Shown here: piece after piece, positions 1 through 12,030 of the stretch
Position numbering within the stretch: the stretch's first letter is position 1
How the letters are laid out: each line of letters begins with the position of its first letter
Origin: Pseudisothecium myosuroides
Lineage: Eukaryota; Streptophyta; Bryopsida; Hypnales; Lembophyllaceae
Direction of reading: 5' to 3'
Assembly: GCA_951799445.1 (NCBI GenBank)
Contig: OX637295.1
Coordinates: 18,662,001 to 18,726,000, forward strand
DNA: 64,000 bases
Program-made: the position numbers and the translations under genes
Notes under the pieces: model-generated
What the model saw: only the letters and a program-made list of their open reading frames with translations
Database searches by the model: none
Told to the model about the DNA's origin: nothing

Positions 1-240
1 TACAAGAGTACATATGAGCTTCAACCAAACTCTTCAAACAACAAGTGCTTGTGCTTGATGTGCTTGAGTATGCGGTCCCAGATACACAACAATGCCCTTG
101 TGCTAGAAGCGTTCTTCTCTATTGTTTCAACAAAGTTGAGAAATTAGGCTTTCAATAGCGTTGGAATCTTAAAAAACATGGATTGCGAGAAAAGAATGTA
201 TACTGGAACTTCCGTGAAACTTGAGAGCCCTGTCGGCAAT
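1..240 (-). promoter_or_regulatory. 5' leader and flank of a third kinase copy (CDS lies left of the window)
   Basis: This matches the DNA immediately upstream of the two kinase genes at 17,162 and 30,098. Reading leftwards, the next few bases outside the window should be the conserved start of a kinase coding region beginning MGESSG. The frame upstream of that start is open for about 30 codons in all three copies but lacks a shared ATG, so it is better taken as 5' leader than as protein. No convincing TATA box was picked out. Confidence 0.6.
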
Positions 241-379
241 GATTAAAATCTAAATAATATATCAATGCATCACCCTACACCTACAAGTGCAGACAAGGAA
301 ACCAGCAAGCAATCAAAGCATCCCACTAAAACGAAGCCCTGAGAACAAAAAAAGCAGAGCTTGATTCATTCTTGAAATT

Positions 380-1122
380 GAACCCCAAAATCAATTGAAC
401 AGAAATTTCCCAACAAGCTGTCAAGATACCAGGCGAATGGAATGAATTTCTCAGTCGGGTAAAGGAAGGACAGGGCAGAAAGCCACAACAGCCCCGAAAA
501 CAAAGTGATTGGGCACTATACCTGGAGATGCGATGTCAATGGGCCTCGGCGTCTCCTTCACAAGAACCCCAATCGCCCAGCAAAGCGCGCAGTTTACTTC
601 GATGATTCCAACTGAGTCTCCCGCAGCAAGTGAAGCAGCTCTTACTCAGTGCTCCTACAAATCTCTCACAAGAAGCTCCAATGGTGGGCAACCGCGATGA
701 AGCTTGTTTCTTCCGACTTGATCAACAGAATCCGGAAATGCAATACAGGTGGTGCTCGACGTCTCTTTCACGCGCAAACCCCAATCGCCCAGCAGCCACC
801 CGATCATTCCAGCTTACCGACAATTCACTCGTCGAACCACCAAACCAGCACCGAACAAAGAATAGGAAAGCGGGCAGCGCAATTCGGAGGCGCTTCCAAC
901 AAATTCCTCCCCAACCAATGAAGCAGCTCCCAGTGGAAGATTTCTCAGAGGAATTTATGACAAAGAGCAAAAGCAGAGAACAGAGAGCAGCAGCTTTGTG
1001 AAGCAAACCCCTTCGTAATAAAATGGCGAGGGAAGGGTGCGGCAGGAAAACGCGTTGCCCAGGGCACTCATCCAGGAATCAGGAATCAGCCCCTCTGTCA
1101 CCCGGAATCACTGGCCGTGGTA
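380..1122. repeat. GC-richer kinase-upstream segment, unit 1 copy
   Basis: Distinctly GC-richer than the surroundings and present in all three units (here, 17,560-17,757 plus 18,891-19,690, and 30,500-31,435). Short reading frames on both strands are not conserved between copies, because indels shift them, so it does not look protein-coding. It lies 0.4-1.1 kb upstream of the minus-strand kinase genes and could be promoter, leader or a noncoding transcript. Confidence 0.5.
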
Positions 1123-3845
1123 CATAAGCTTTTGGATGTTCAATATTGCACGTCCTTCCTTCCTCGAGGGAATCTGTGAGTGAAAAAGATGGCATATTTA
1201 ATCCAATCCAACTGGCCAGAAAGGCAGCTTCTACAAAGTCAATTAGAAAATTTTAAATTTTAAAATGTACCAATAGTTAGACAGATGAAATTTACTCCTT
1301 CATTTCTAACGATAGAAACTATAATTGGATTTTCATATACACTATTTGATGGTCATCAGTTTCAAGTTCAAAGTGGAACTTCTATTTTATGCGTTGGACA
1401 TGGAGGCCATTCGAGAGACTCTAGGAAACTATTCAACATAAGCGAAATGAGCAGTGCTTGGTACTTCATGCTTGATGGATTAGCGCAGAAGTTCAACTTT
1501 GTTATACTGGTGCAATTCAGAGCACCGTAACTGGGGCATCCACCTCACTGCCGAATACCCTAAAGACATTGGATTTAAAGGTTTCATAACAGAAATTATG
1601 ACTTATCCTCACCAATTCATACCTAAAAAATCATCAAAACATGAATACAATGCGGATGGTTTACCTCAATGCAAACCCTAACTCATCCTCGCACATTGAT
1701 TTCCAGAGAATCGTCAAAACATAAATTCAATGAATTGCATTCAACAAATCCTTTTAGCGAATCCCCCCAAATGCCGAACTCAAAAACATCCATTAATTCA
1801 CATAAGCTTGCGCCAATATTATGCAAATTCATGTGCAAATCGCATTTCATCACAAACATTGTTTGTCACATTGTGCACCCTAACTCTGTAAGCTAGGATT
1901 TGCATCCACAATCCCCTCCCAAATGCATTTCACCACAACAAACGTTGTGCATCTAAGGTAGGATTTCTACCCACATCTTCTCCCGACTACCTTAATCATT
2001 TCATTTTCTGTCCTTTCTACAGGGTCCACTGCGTCAATTTAACAAAATTAAGTTTCTAGTGCTTCAGAACGGATTGAAATTCAACAATGAAAGCTGCACA
2101 GGTTCCTTGGAATTTCTCTTCACAAAAATCGAAAAATCGAAAAGGATCGGATTCAAGCAAGGTATGTGATTTACTAATATGAGCTACTTCCCAGACTTCA
2201 ATTTTTCTTCTCACTCCGATACATTAATTCTCTGACAAACAAACTTGATCATCAGCAAAATCCAATCACAGCTCCAAAGAAGAGATAGAATTCGGCAAGC
2301 ATCTAGTATTTGCATAAATTTCTGAGGACGACATCCCTCAATCTCGCTGTACAGGGTCGAAGTAACCACAGCGAAGTATAACATCAAAATTCCGGGCAAG
2401 AATCAAGCAAAAGATACAAACCTCAGCAAAGACAATTCAGCGCCTAACAAGACTCTAAATTGCATTGCTCAAATGACAATTCAAATTTGAAACGAAGATT
2501 GATCTCAACTTAGAACGGAAGTCAAATACTCCCTGTTTGCAAATGATCAGAGATCAATGATCTGAAATTCTTCATTACTGAACGGAAGTCTCAAGATTAT
2601 CAGTCCTCAACTTGATGGGAAAAAACAAAAATTTAATGATCTGGTCGTACAGTACAGTGACTCTAGAATCACCTTTCAAAGTTCAAAAACCAAAACGTTC
2701 ATGAATACTTACTTTCATTCACAGATTCTTTTCAGATTACCACTAATACGATAACGTTCTCAGTCATACAGCATTTGATCACTGACCCTAGAAACAGTTT
2801 CCAAAAATTGACAGTTGAAACGTTCAAAAACACTTTCACAGCATCCTGTCACAAATCCACTAAACGATGAGGTTCTCAACATGCGACATTTGGGCAGTGA
2901 TCCCAGGAACAGCCTCTTAAAATTTGAAATTCAAGTCGAATTCTAATGCTTTCAAGTAATCCTTCCAGAATACCACCAAAACGATGAGGTCCTATGTCAT
3001 TCAACGGAAGTCAACAACGAAAGCTACACAATACTTTCAGCAGTCTTTTTAAACTAATTTCAAAAAAAGAGTCTAAGGATCAGATCGAAATCAAGCAAGG
3101 TATGGAAAAACCAGTGAGCAGGGATCAAAATATAATCTCCAGCTAGTACTTCAGATCAGAATGGAATTCGATCAACAACAAAAGCTGCACAAGCAGTTTC
3201 ATCCGAAGTGCTCATCAAACAAAGCGCAGAAAACGAAAAGGATCGGATTCGTGCAACGACTACAAAAATGAGGAAAAAGCAGTGCGCCCAGCACACAAAA
3301 AATCTCCCAATCTCTGTTCGCAAACAAGCAGGGATTCATAACCTCCACTCATTACTGGATGAAACTCAACAACGAAAGCTCAACAGGACGTGTTTCTTTC
3401 CCTCAAATGAACTGCCAAAACAGAGAAGGATCTAATTGCAAGCAAGGCACGGTGTATTACCAGAGGCTCTAGATTGCAGGTCCTTCAAGTCTGCAGCTCC
3501 CTACCGCAGTCTTCGAAACCGCATCATCAATATCGAACAGTTCGAAACCGCAGCGCCAGTCCAGTAGCGCAGCACACCAACCAAGCCAAATCTGAAATCC
3601 CAAGCCTCCAAACCAAACCACGAAACCACGAAACCCAGAGAGCCCAAGAGGCAGAGAGCCCTACAGACCATCTCCAAACAGTCCGAACTCCGAAGCGCTT
3701 CTTTCTGAACCAGTGAATCTGGTCCCAACTCCCAATTAACTCCGAAAACGTCGTCTCTCGGCGTGGACGTGGGCACTTGGCGCGGAAGGCAGATTTAGAA
3801 AGTCAACTTGGCATGCGATTAGCTGCCAGGAATAAATCGCGATCC
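1123..3845. mobile_element. Unit 1-specific 2.7-kb insertion with degenerate internal repeats
   Basis: In unit 2 the sequence following GGAATCACTGGCCGCGGTAC continues straight into the segment around 19,660-19,700. In unit 1 about 2.7 kb intervenes between the matching points near 1,122 and 3,846. Inside, variants of a motif like TCAACAACGAAAGCTGCACA recur near 2,075, 3,008, 3,170 and 3,362. Variants of AAAGGATCGGATTCAAGCAAGG recur near 2,140, 3,075, 3,237 and 3,425, which indicates decayed repeats. No terminal inverted repeat, target duplication or recognisable protein was found. The superfamily is unknown. Confidence 0.45.
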
Positions 3846-4201
3846 ACGATGGAACCACGATGAGTTCCCTACTTCCCTGTGCTGCACGCATTTGCTGCTT
3901 TGTTGACTTCTTTTGTTACTTGACTCTCACTGGTTGCTGTTTCCTGACTGTTAGATCCGGTGATGAGGCTCTGAACACGGGAAGATGACTTGTTCATTTT
4001 TTAAGTCGCATGAACCTTTGCTTGGCTTCAACAAACTTAAGTAATTCAAGCCTAAGGCCATCCTCATTGGACTCTGGAATTCTAACTGTTGGCTGTTTGG
4101 TACGGAGTAATTAGAATTTGAATTTCCATCATTGGAAGCACATTCAAAAGTAAGTGCATAAAGATGTTGAAAACTAATGACATTGATGATTCCATTATGA
4201 T

Positions 4202-4363
4202 GGGAAATTTTGTAAAAATGGTGGTATTTTGCATGCCATTTTGAGCGTCTATGATGGGTATAGATTTCGGTCTAAGCAATTTGAACCATAGATTTCAGAC
4301 CAGGTGGTTTGAACTATAAAAGTGCCAAAGTTCCAAAAGGGCTCCATTTTAATGAAATTCGCC
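4202..4363. mobile_element. Short hAT-like MITE
   Basis: About 162 bp present in unit 1 only; units 2 and 3 read through the site near 20,010 and 31,815. The ends form an imperfect inverted repeat of about 20 bp (15 matches), starting GGGAAATTTTG and ending GAAATTCGCC. The flanks ATTATGAT and ATTATGGT are an 8-bp direct repeat with one mismatch, as expected of hAT-type insertion. It is too short to encode a transposase. Confidence 0.5.
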
Positions 4364-4664
4364 ATTATGGTTCACAATTTTCAGAGCTGCCGTTACTGAA
4401 TTATCACTTTTGAGGTACTTACTCCTCCAAGCTCACCAAAGTACTAAAATTAATTAGCTTACTACTAAATTTTTTATTTTAATATTATTGTGGCATTGAT
4501 ACTTGAATTTTTGGTTTGTACATATCAATTTAGTTTCCAAAGATACTTGAAATTTGTTTTTAATTGATGGACTCAGACTTGTCTGGAGACTTGTGTGATG
4601 GACAATATGTGCAAAAGACTCCATTTTCAAATGCTAATAAAACCTCAAAATAATAGTGTAAATA

Positions 4665-4939
4665 CGTGCAAAAATTTTAAGTTAAAATTGTTCAAAGTCA
4701 AAAAATCCAGTCCCACAATGTGTTGAAATACTTGTTTTTTCCACTTTATACGTAGATATCTTGCAATTTGAGCGGTCAAAAATTTTGAAATTTTTTCCAC
4801 ACATTTTCATACTAGTTAGGTGTAAGATCAGATGGTTAGATGTGAAGAAAAAACATTTTTCAATTTTTTGTACTCCTTGCTATAGAAATGGCAGTTTTGA
4901 GTGTTTTTTGGTAGGAAAAAGGCCTTGGGCCCTTAGGGG
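4665..4939. mobile_element. Truncated TTAA-type element (right end only)
   Basis: This matches the right third of the elements at 8,127-9,044 and 37,763-38,685 and ends CCCTTAGGGG followed by TTAA (4,940-4,943). That TTAA aligns with an intact TTAA in unit 2 at 20,993-20,996. The left end is missing, together with about 270 bp of flanking host DNA still present in units 2 and 3. The element and its neighbour were therefore deleted together. Confidence 0.65.
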
Positions 4940-5080
4940 TTAATCACACAAATTTTTAAGTCATGAAACTTTGTTATTGTTGTGAAGCTCAATTCAAACC
5001 AAAAGAAGAAACCTGAAGTAGAATATTTTCATGCAACTGCAAACACTTCGCGGATTCTAAATTGATCTTTTTCAAAAATA

Positions 5081-5384
5081 CATTAGATGAAATTCGGGAG
5101 GTCAGGAGGGTTGTTTCAGGCCTGTTCCCAACTCTGTTCCTCCAGGCCTTAAAGAACGCCGTTGTCAAATTTTTATTTTTATTTTTATTTTTTATTTTTT
5201 AAAATTCTTAAAATGAAAAACAAAGTGTTTTTTGTTTGTTTGTTTGTTTGTTTTTTCCCGGAAACCGACATGACAATCTCTCGGTCATGTCAGCGCAGCT
5301 GCTGCAGTGCAATTCTGGCCTGTTTTACAAACTGGGAACTCTGGAAACTCACAGCCCTCCAAAGGGGCTAAAAAACATCTAATG
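5081..5384. mobile_element. MITE, CATTAGATG-terminus family, unit 1
   Basis: A 304-bp insertion absent from the matching positions of units 2 (near 21,140) and 3 (near 32,485). It begins CATTAGATGAAATTC and ends ACATCTAATG. The ends are GC-richer with repeated GGGAGG/CCTCC motifs, and the centre holds ATTTTT and GTTT microsatellites at 5,168-5,255. Relatives lie at 36,090, 37,110 and 45,161. No clear target duplication. Confidence 0.55.
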
Positions 5385-5766
5385 TTGCTTCGTATTAAAT
5401 TAACAAATAATTCTACCCAAAAACATGAGTCATATGGACAAAAATATCATCAAGCAAGAGATATCATCAATAATATCATCAATAATTAAGAGATCATTCT
5501 AATTCATTTCAGAACTTGCAATTTCGTTAGAACTATTTCAAGAATCTGAACATAGCAACTTGTGGATGCAAATGCAAATTGTGCTAACTTTCAACAAACA
5601 ATGCGACTTGAAAATTGATGATTTGTATGCACAAAAATGACCATCTCTTCATAGACTCCAAATAAAAGTGGGATACACCATGGAAGACCAGCCTTAAGGA
5701 AATTCAAACCAAAAGAAAACCCCTAAAATTAGGAATCCTCAATGCAATTGCTCATTCCAAGCACTC

Positions 5767-7051
5767 CATAACATTCAGTAGCAAAGTTGTGGGCTACCTT
5801 CCCCCCGACGGAATGGTGTGGTATGTTCCATACCATTTCATCCGCCAGATGACATGGTGTGGAATATATCACACCATCAATATCTAATTTACACACGTCA
5901 ATTTTGTCAAAGAATAAGTCAACTGTCCGCAACTATACAAGGTACATTAAAAATTAAAACAAAACTAGAGTCCATACACCCATTAAATCCAAACACACAA
6001 TAACCAACGTTCTACACTCGTACATTGTATATTTTGAAAACTCAAAATATTATTGGTTTTGTATGAATGTAAGCTAAATGTTTGGTCTAGAATTTTTTTT
6101 GTTTTCTTGTGTGTTTTGTAATGTTACAAAACTCACAAAAAAAAATGAAAAAAAAATGAATCAAACATTTAGCTTGCATTCATCTAATACCAATTGTATT
6201 TTGAGTTTTCAAAGGAAAAGCTATATACATACACATGGAGTGGTAGGAGGTAGAACAACCCATGTGGGATAAATAAATTAGAATTTGTAGTTTCTCAAGT
6301 ACTCATAGTTAAGTCAAAAACAAAAAATTGTGTTAAAAATAGAATTTTAGACCTCATTTAGGTATAGTAAAATAAATTTTCTTAAAAAAAATTGAACTTA
6401 AAAAAGTTGGTAAATTTGTTTGGCATTTTGAATCTCCTATCAAAAGTTATGGACAAATTTCAGAGGGGTTGGAATGGAAATTTTTTTTAACATTTTTAAA
6501 AATCCTCTCTAAAATTTGTCCATAACTTTTGATTGGAGATTCAAAATCCCAAACGATTTTTTGGAAGTGAAACCTATCTTCATTTTCATTTACAAACTTT
6601 TTTTAAGTTCAAAATTTTTGAAAAAAGTTATTCTACTATATCTAAATGAAGTCTAAAATTTCACTTTAAACACAATTCCTATTTTTGACTTAACTATGAG
6701 TGCTTGAAAACTATAAATTATAATTTATTTATCCCACATGGATTGTTCTACCTCCTACCACCCCATGTGTATATGTAGAGTTGTCTTTTCACTTGAAAAT
6801 CCAACATAAGTTATTGATGGCAAATGGGTATATTGCATTACTCATTGCATTCTTTGCTAACATCTTTTTTCTAAAAATATTTGTTGATTTGTTTGTCTGG
6901 TCCTAAAATTAACAAAAGAAAATAGAACATACCATAATGTATTGCCACTATCCCGGTACCGAAGCTTACATTAATTATATGAGGATGAATTTTGTGGATG
7001 AAGACTCCAAAAAGGAAAAGACAACCTCTCTAAATGCTACTGAATGTTATG
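5767..7051. mobile_element. 1.28-kb TIR element with internal palindromes
   Basis: The ends carry a perfect 17-bp inverted repeat CATAACATTCAGTAGCA. The flanking TC dinucleotides (5,765-5,766 and 7,052-7,053) collapse to one TC in the empty site of unit 2 at 21,481. Two inverted repeats lie inside: 6,032-6,213, and a larger one whose arms of about 250 bp span 6,226-6,779. No transposase frame is visible, so it is non-autonomous. A 194-bp relative lies at 48,470-48,663. The superfamily is not assigned. Confidence 0.65.
6226..6779. repeat. Large imperfect inverted repeat
   Basis: The left arm starts near TACACATGGAGTGGTAGG and the right arm ends CCACCCCATGTGTATATG. They pair over most of their length around a centre near 6,485. 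The outer arms resemble the AGGTAGGAGG ends of the MITEs at 49,345, 50,503 and 58,302. It may be a foldback element nested in the 5,767-7,051 insertion. Transcripts through it would form long double-stranded RNA. Confidence 0.6.
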
Positions 7052-7341
7052 TCAGCGGACCCTGAATTTGATCATTCACAAAAATATTGAAAACATCATC
7101 AAGTAAGTAATTACTAATTATGAGGCCATTCTAGTTTGATTCTCCAACCTCAGAACATGCAATTGAGTTTGAAGTATTTCAAGAATCTAAACACAGCAAC
7201 TCGTTGATGCGAATCCAAACAACAAACAATGTGACTTGATGATTTTGCACATTTTGAAGAAAACCAGCATGCAAAATAAGTGTCACTGCGGAAATATAAG
7301 TGTCACATGAAGATGTCACTGCGGAAATATAAAAACAAATA

Positions 7342-7977
7342 CTCCCTTCATCCCAAAATGATCTTCATGTTAGACAAAATGTTCCGGAATAAGGTTGAAA
7401 ATAACATTTTTTCAAAAAAAATTGAGTTGTTAGTAGATTCAATGCACTCCTATTGTCCAAAAAAATTTCAATTTTAGATTACTTTTCAAAATGGAGTTGT
7501 GGGGTTGTAAAGAATGGCATTTTGGGGTTGTTTAGGAAGAGCATTGCTAGCCAATCGTTTCTAGAGTTCCAGTACTATGTGTTGCATCATGTCAATTTTC
7601 TCCCACTATATATTGTCATTCCCGCGTCCATGCATACTTTAGTCGGCCACCACAGCAGGACAACTCATCTATCAAATAATCTAAAGTAGCCGCCAAAAGA
7701 AAATCATTTGAAAAGACACAACCACTTGGAGTCACGGTTTGAATAGGAAAAGGATTGTTCATAGGAATCATACTCTTTATGTGAAGTTCACCTACTAGTA
7801 GGTGTAGTACATCTAGTTATGGTGGCATGATCCTCACTAACGGAAAGTATCCACCCAATTTTGTGGCTCCACTATGCACGTGCTTCATTTCGTAAGCTCT
7901 TTCTCCATGTCACGGTAGGAAGATCATTTTGGGACAGAAAACTAAGGGCACTACAAGAAGATCATTTTGGGACGGAG
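7342..7977. mobile_element. Stowaway-like MITE
   Basis: The left end CTCCCTTCATCCCAAAATG and the right end CATTTTGGGACGGAG resemble the classic plant Stowaway terminus CTCCCTCCGTCCC. A TA precedes the left end. Unit 2 lacks the block between its positions 22,700 and 22,730. The right terminus is partly duplicated at 7,922-7,935. Just upstream, GTCACTGCGGAAATATAA occurs twice (7,282 and 7,315). No coding frame. Confidence 0.6.
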
Positions 7978-8126
7978 CAACTATAACGGATACCTTGATG
8001 TTGTAGACCTAAACCATGTGAGGAGGTCATGTGCACCATGCAATTAGAGAGTACATAGTCAATCTTCAATGCAAATTTCTCTAGTGCTAAAAAAGATTGC
8101 GTTTCAAAGTGAATAATGCAGCTTAA

Positions 8127-9044
8127 CCCTTAAAGGACCATTGTCCCGCTTAGAGGATAAATTGGATTTCAGGTAGCTACCTACAATCTCAGTTTTTGTC
8201 ATGCTTTTTTGAAACTTTTGTTGAAAATAATAAAATTAATAAACTTTGTGGGAATATAGTTTTCTTTTCAATTGGTACGTGGGAACAAAAGTTATCCCCA
8301 AATAGACTCAAAACAAGGGAAACTACGCAACAATAAAAAATATTCAAACATTTGAATCTTTAATTTTTAATTTTTTTTCTCATAGATTATATTTTTGTCT
8401 ACATGGAAAGCTTTGATTTATTTCATTTGTATAAGTGATGTGAAAAATATGGACAATCTTGTTTTTTGGACAATCTAAGCATCTTCTTGAAAAAATAACT
8501 TATAGGATGCAATTTTGGATGCAATTTTTACAATTTTTAAAAATAATTCTACATGGTTTATTTTGCTTGCTAAAACAATTTTACCATTGGAATTAGTGTT
8601 TTTTAATTCAATCTTAGAGATATTAATAATTTAGATTTTCATTCTATCTTGTACCTATTTCTACTTAACAATTTTTTTAAGAATGAAAATTAATTTTTTT
8701 TAGAATTTTTTTTCCTTCTACATTCTCAATTCAATTCCCCACCATAAAGATTAAAACCTCAAACTTCTATAGTGCAAAATATTTAAGTTAAGAAGGTTCA
8801 AAGTCAAATAATCTAATCCCACAATGTGCAAAAATATTTAATTTCTTCACTTGAAACACACATATATTGCAATTTGTGTGGTTAAAAAAAATTATTGTAC
8901 ACATTTTCATACTAGTTAGGTGTAAAATTGTATGGTTAAATGTGCAAAAAAAACAATTTTCAAATTTTTTTACTCATTGCAATAGAAATGGCAATTTTAA
9001 AAGTTTTTGGTGGAAAAGGCCTTCAGTTGGTCCTTTAGGGACCG
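8127..9044. mobile_element. TTAA-type (piggyBac-like) non-autonomous element, unit 1 only
   Basis: About 918 bp bounded by CCCTTAAAGGACC at the left and GGTCCTTTAGGG near the right, with TTAA at 8,123-8,126 and 9,045-9,048. Unit 2 has an uninterrupted site at 22,845-22,865 (ATGCAGCTCAATCTCC), which shows that the whole block plus one TTAA was inserted. It is closely related to 37,763-38,685. No transposase reading frame. Confidence 0.75.
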
Positions 9045-9177
9045 TTAATTTCCTCATCACAATCTTGCTCTTCCTTGACTAAATTGTAATCCCTCAAATC
9101 TTCATTTTTGCAAATTTTCATTTTCTTTCCATCCCTTCATGAACTCATTTACCACCTTGCATATGGTAATAACCATA

Positions 9178-9712
9178 AAGCATCAAGCAATCACACCAGT
9201 TGCATTATTGAAAAATATACAAAATTATTTTTTTAAAGTATTTGAATGTATTTCATTTGTTTCTTGTAGCTCCAATAATAAGCTAGTGAAAACGTCTATA
9301 ATCTAGAAAGTGGATGCCGACTCCCTTAGAGATTGAAGTAACTACACCTAAATGTGTCCAAATAAGTAAGAATCTAGTCTTGATATTTTTTTGTTGAGTG
9401 GTGATTTTGGATGTACTTACCCTAAAGCATCTCCATTTGTGGAGCAACATTCAACCACATCAAATGAGATGGATGACATGTTTTGAAGAAGGATCAATCA
9501 CTTGTTTCCTACATCTTGAGAACTCATCACATTAATTTCCTACCAATTGTAAGTCTCTTAGTAAGCAAAAGCGGGAGCAAAAGCAAAAAAAATCTCAATA
9601 ATTTTTTGTGCCAACATACTATTTGTAGAAAAATAATAATATTTGGTTGAATTTTCAATCTAAGTGATTTTTTTCAAATGTCAAAGTAAATCATGAAAAG
9701 GATCTATATATT
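9178..9712. other. AT-rich segment present in unit 1, missing from unit 2
   Basis: Unit 2 passes from the match of 9,177 to the match of 9,713 directly (near 22,985). No inverted ends or target duplication were seen, so deletion in unit 2 is as likely as insertion in unit 1. No gene was recognised. Confidence 0.35.
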
Positions 9713-10239
9713 AATTGTGATCTTTCATCCAAAATTTTCCATTGTCTATTTTTTTGAATTATGGATGGTTATGTTTTAATAAAGGTAGAACGAATTTGTA
9801 CTTGGTTGCTAATTTGGGGGCCAAATAGAAGGCAATATTTCATATTTTTTATTTTGAGGTATGGACAATTATGCTCTAATAAAGGTACACTTATTAGAAA
9901 TTTTCAATTGCCTCAATATTGGGAAGGCAATATTTTATGTTTGTTACTAGGTAATGGCCATCAAAGCCATACTTCTCAAAAAAGTATTTGCTCATATTGT
10001 GCTCAAGGTAGCAAGATAGATACTAAGTTGCAAATTATTTTTGATGATTAGAACCATGATGACCATTAATACACACAATGCAAATGCAAATGACGTACGA
10101 TTGCAATTGAAATCTTATCCTTCTAATTACATATATGTATACATATTTATTTATGTAAATTTTTTATTTTTTGAAACACATGGACAATTTCCATCGATAT
10201 GGAAACAAAACAACGAACTTGAGGACTAATATTTGTTGT

Positions 10240-10860
10240 CAATCCTTGATTTACAAAATCTAACCGTAGAATCTGACCTCGGAATTTCATAAAGTGAACA
10301 AGCTCTAAAAGTGATCCATAACACAAAGGTACAAATTGCTTTCTTCAATGAGCTAATTGTGTTTGTCCTCTCTTCAATTTTTTTACAAAGGTTTGCCAAG
10401 GATCTAAAAATTCGAGGGGATATAAAAGAAATTCAAGTGTAACGAGAATTGAAGAATCAACATCAGCTCATTTCTACAGCAAACTAATTGAAATCAGACA
10501 GGACCACAAAACTAAACCGCATAAACTCTCGGACTTCACTAAAAGACCAGCCTCAACAATGATTGCTCCTGTAGGCTGTTTAGTGCTAATCAGTTGAACC
10601 TACACTCCGCCTCATCCACAATCCGCACCAAATGAACGAAACGATTCTGAGTCCCAGAATTTCTTCACTATCCAACTCAGTAGGCCTTGATTCTTGAAGG
10701 TCTCTAACCCATCTCCCAAAGTGAATGCATTTGGGACCCTCTGCGCCACGCCTGGCCATGAATCCGAAATTCATTTCCTTTGCATAAATCGCAGACTAAG
10801 GGTCATAAACGAGTCCAAGACTGTCGAGCCCTTTGCTTTATACTAAACTGCTCTGAGACA
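10240..10860. repeat. Spacer segment A, unit 1 (also in unit 2 and at 49,285-50,060)
   Basis: Matched in unit 2 at 23,320-23,940 and in unit 3 at 49,285-50,060, interrupted there by a MITE. It contains no frame conserved across the three copies. Its position relative to the CTL sequence differs in unit 3, which reveals a rearrangement. Confidence 0.6.
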
Positions 10861-10873
10861 AGCTGTTTATTCT

Positions 10874-11071
10874 TTGCCCACATTACGCCCAAAAAATCTA
10901 ATCTCAGTTCAGCCAAATGATATCCACGAGTGTTCGTGGAGGGGGACCATCCGAACTCCAAAGAAAGTGCCACCTCTGTCAGAAAACACTCATAGCCAGA
11001 AACGTCCTCTTAAGTCACAGACCGCTCAGGCTCCGAAGAGAGGCTCTGGTTGTTGCTGCGGATGCTTGTGA
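10874..11071 (+). pseudogene. Possible orphan exon ending in a cysteine-rich tail
   Basis: Open frame of 65 codons present only in unit 1, preceded by a pyrimidine-rich stretch and an AG near 10,908. The predicted C-terminus PKRGSGCCCGCL is basic and then cysteine-rich, a pattern seen in lipid-modified or membrane-anchored plant proteins. No family was recognised, and no partner exons were found nearby. It may be a captured 3' exon or a chance frame. Confidence 0.2.
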
Positions 11072-11149
11072 GTTCGTCCTTCAGGTGACATCTTGATCAT
11101 TTGAATGTGATTTAATAAGCAGTAGCTTCGATATTCGTCCTTCCAATAA

Positions 11150-12026
11150 CTTTTGTGGTTTCAATTACCTGCGTTTATCCCACTTCGACTCACTTCTCTC
11201 TTGTGCTGGAAGCAATTCACTTGACAGATTGTTCACCTTTGTTATGCATCCATGACTAATAGTATAGCAAGGAGCAGAATGCCAATCTCCGACTGTCCAA
11301 TATTTATATATTATTGTTGAAGTGTCCTAAGAGAAGAGATTATGAATTGATTTAAGTTGGCATTTTATATTGACATGCTCTCCTAAATTTTGGCAGAATT
11401 GGGTGGGTCACACTTTAAGAGTTACAGAAACCTGTAACCTTGGGTACCTTATATCATAAGATTTTTTTCCAATACAGATATTTTCTGAGAACACTATTTC
11501 CAATCATTTGGCATCTACTTTCAAAATTGATTTTTGCCCAACCTACTCTATAGCCACGGTTATGTGGAAGTGGCTAAATCTGTTTCCATTTGGATGCTGA
11601 AGTTGTTGTTTGTTTGAGTTCATGCTGCACGTTTACGCAGTGCTGGAGTGTTTTTCAAATGCAGATTCCTAGACGAAATTCCTGATTGCCATGTTATGCT
11701 TTCCTATGATAATAATATGGCTGGGATCAATATTTTTTTCGTAGTAGTCTCTTCTATGTTTAGCACGACTTATATCTATTAAGCAATGGAGAAGGACCTC
11801 AGGGAGATTTCGAAACCCTGAGGTTTGTCATGCATTTTTGGCCATCCCACCTTCATTGCTTGAAAATGGAGCTTACGGCTTCGCACCTGAGGTGCACCAG
11901 CATCAAATGGAGATGTGTCAATGAAAGTAGACTGATTTGGGACCTTCGAGCTTTGAACACGGACTGCCCTGGGAACACACATTGAGTTTTCCTGCAAACT
12001 GGATGCTGAAACACACTGAGTGAGTA
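11150..12026 (+). pseudogene. CTL (choline transporter-like) 3' remnant, unit 1
   Basis: Homologous to the last intron and last exon of the CTL gene at 43,576-47,354. The exon equivalent begins at 11,631. The splice acceptor CTGCAG of the parent is CTGCAC here, and the frame meets a TAG after about 13 codons (in ...GCAGATTCCTAG). Further indels follow, including extra bases near TTTTTTTCGTAG. Exons 1-3 are absent. It is a dead 3' fragment carried along with the kinase unit. Confidence 0.75.
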
Positions 12027-12030
12027 TTAA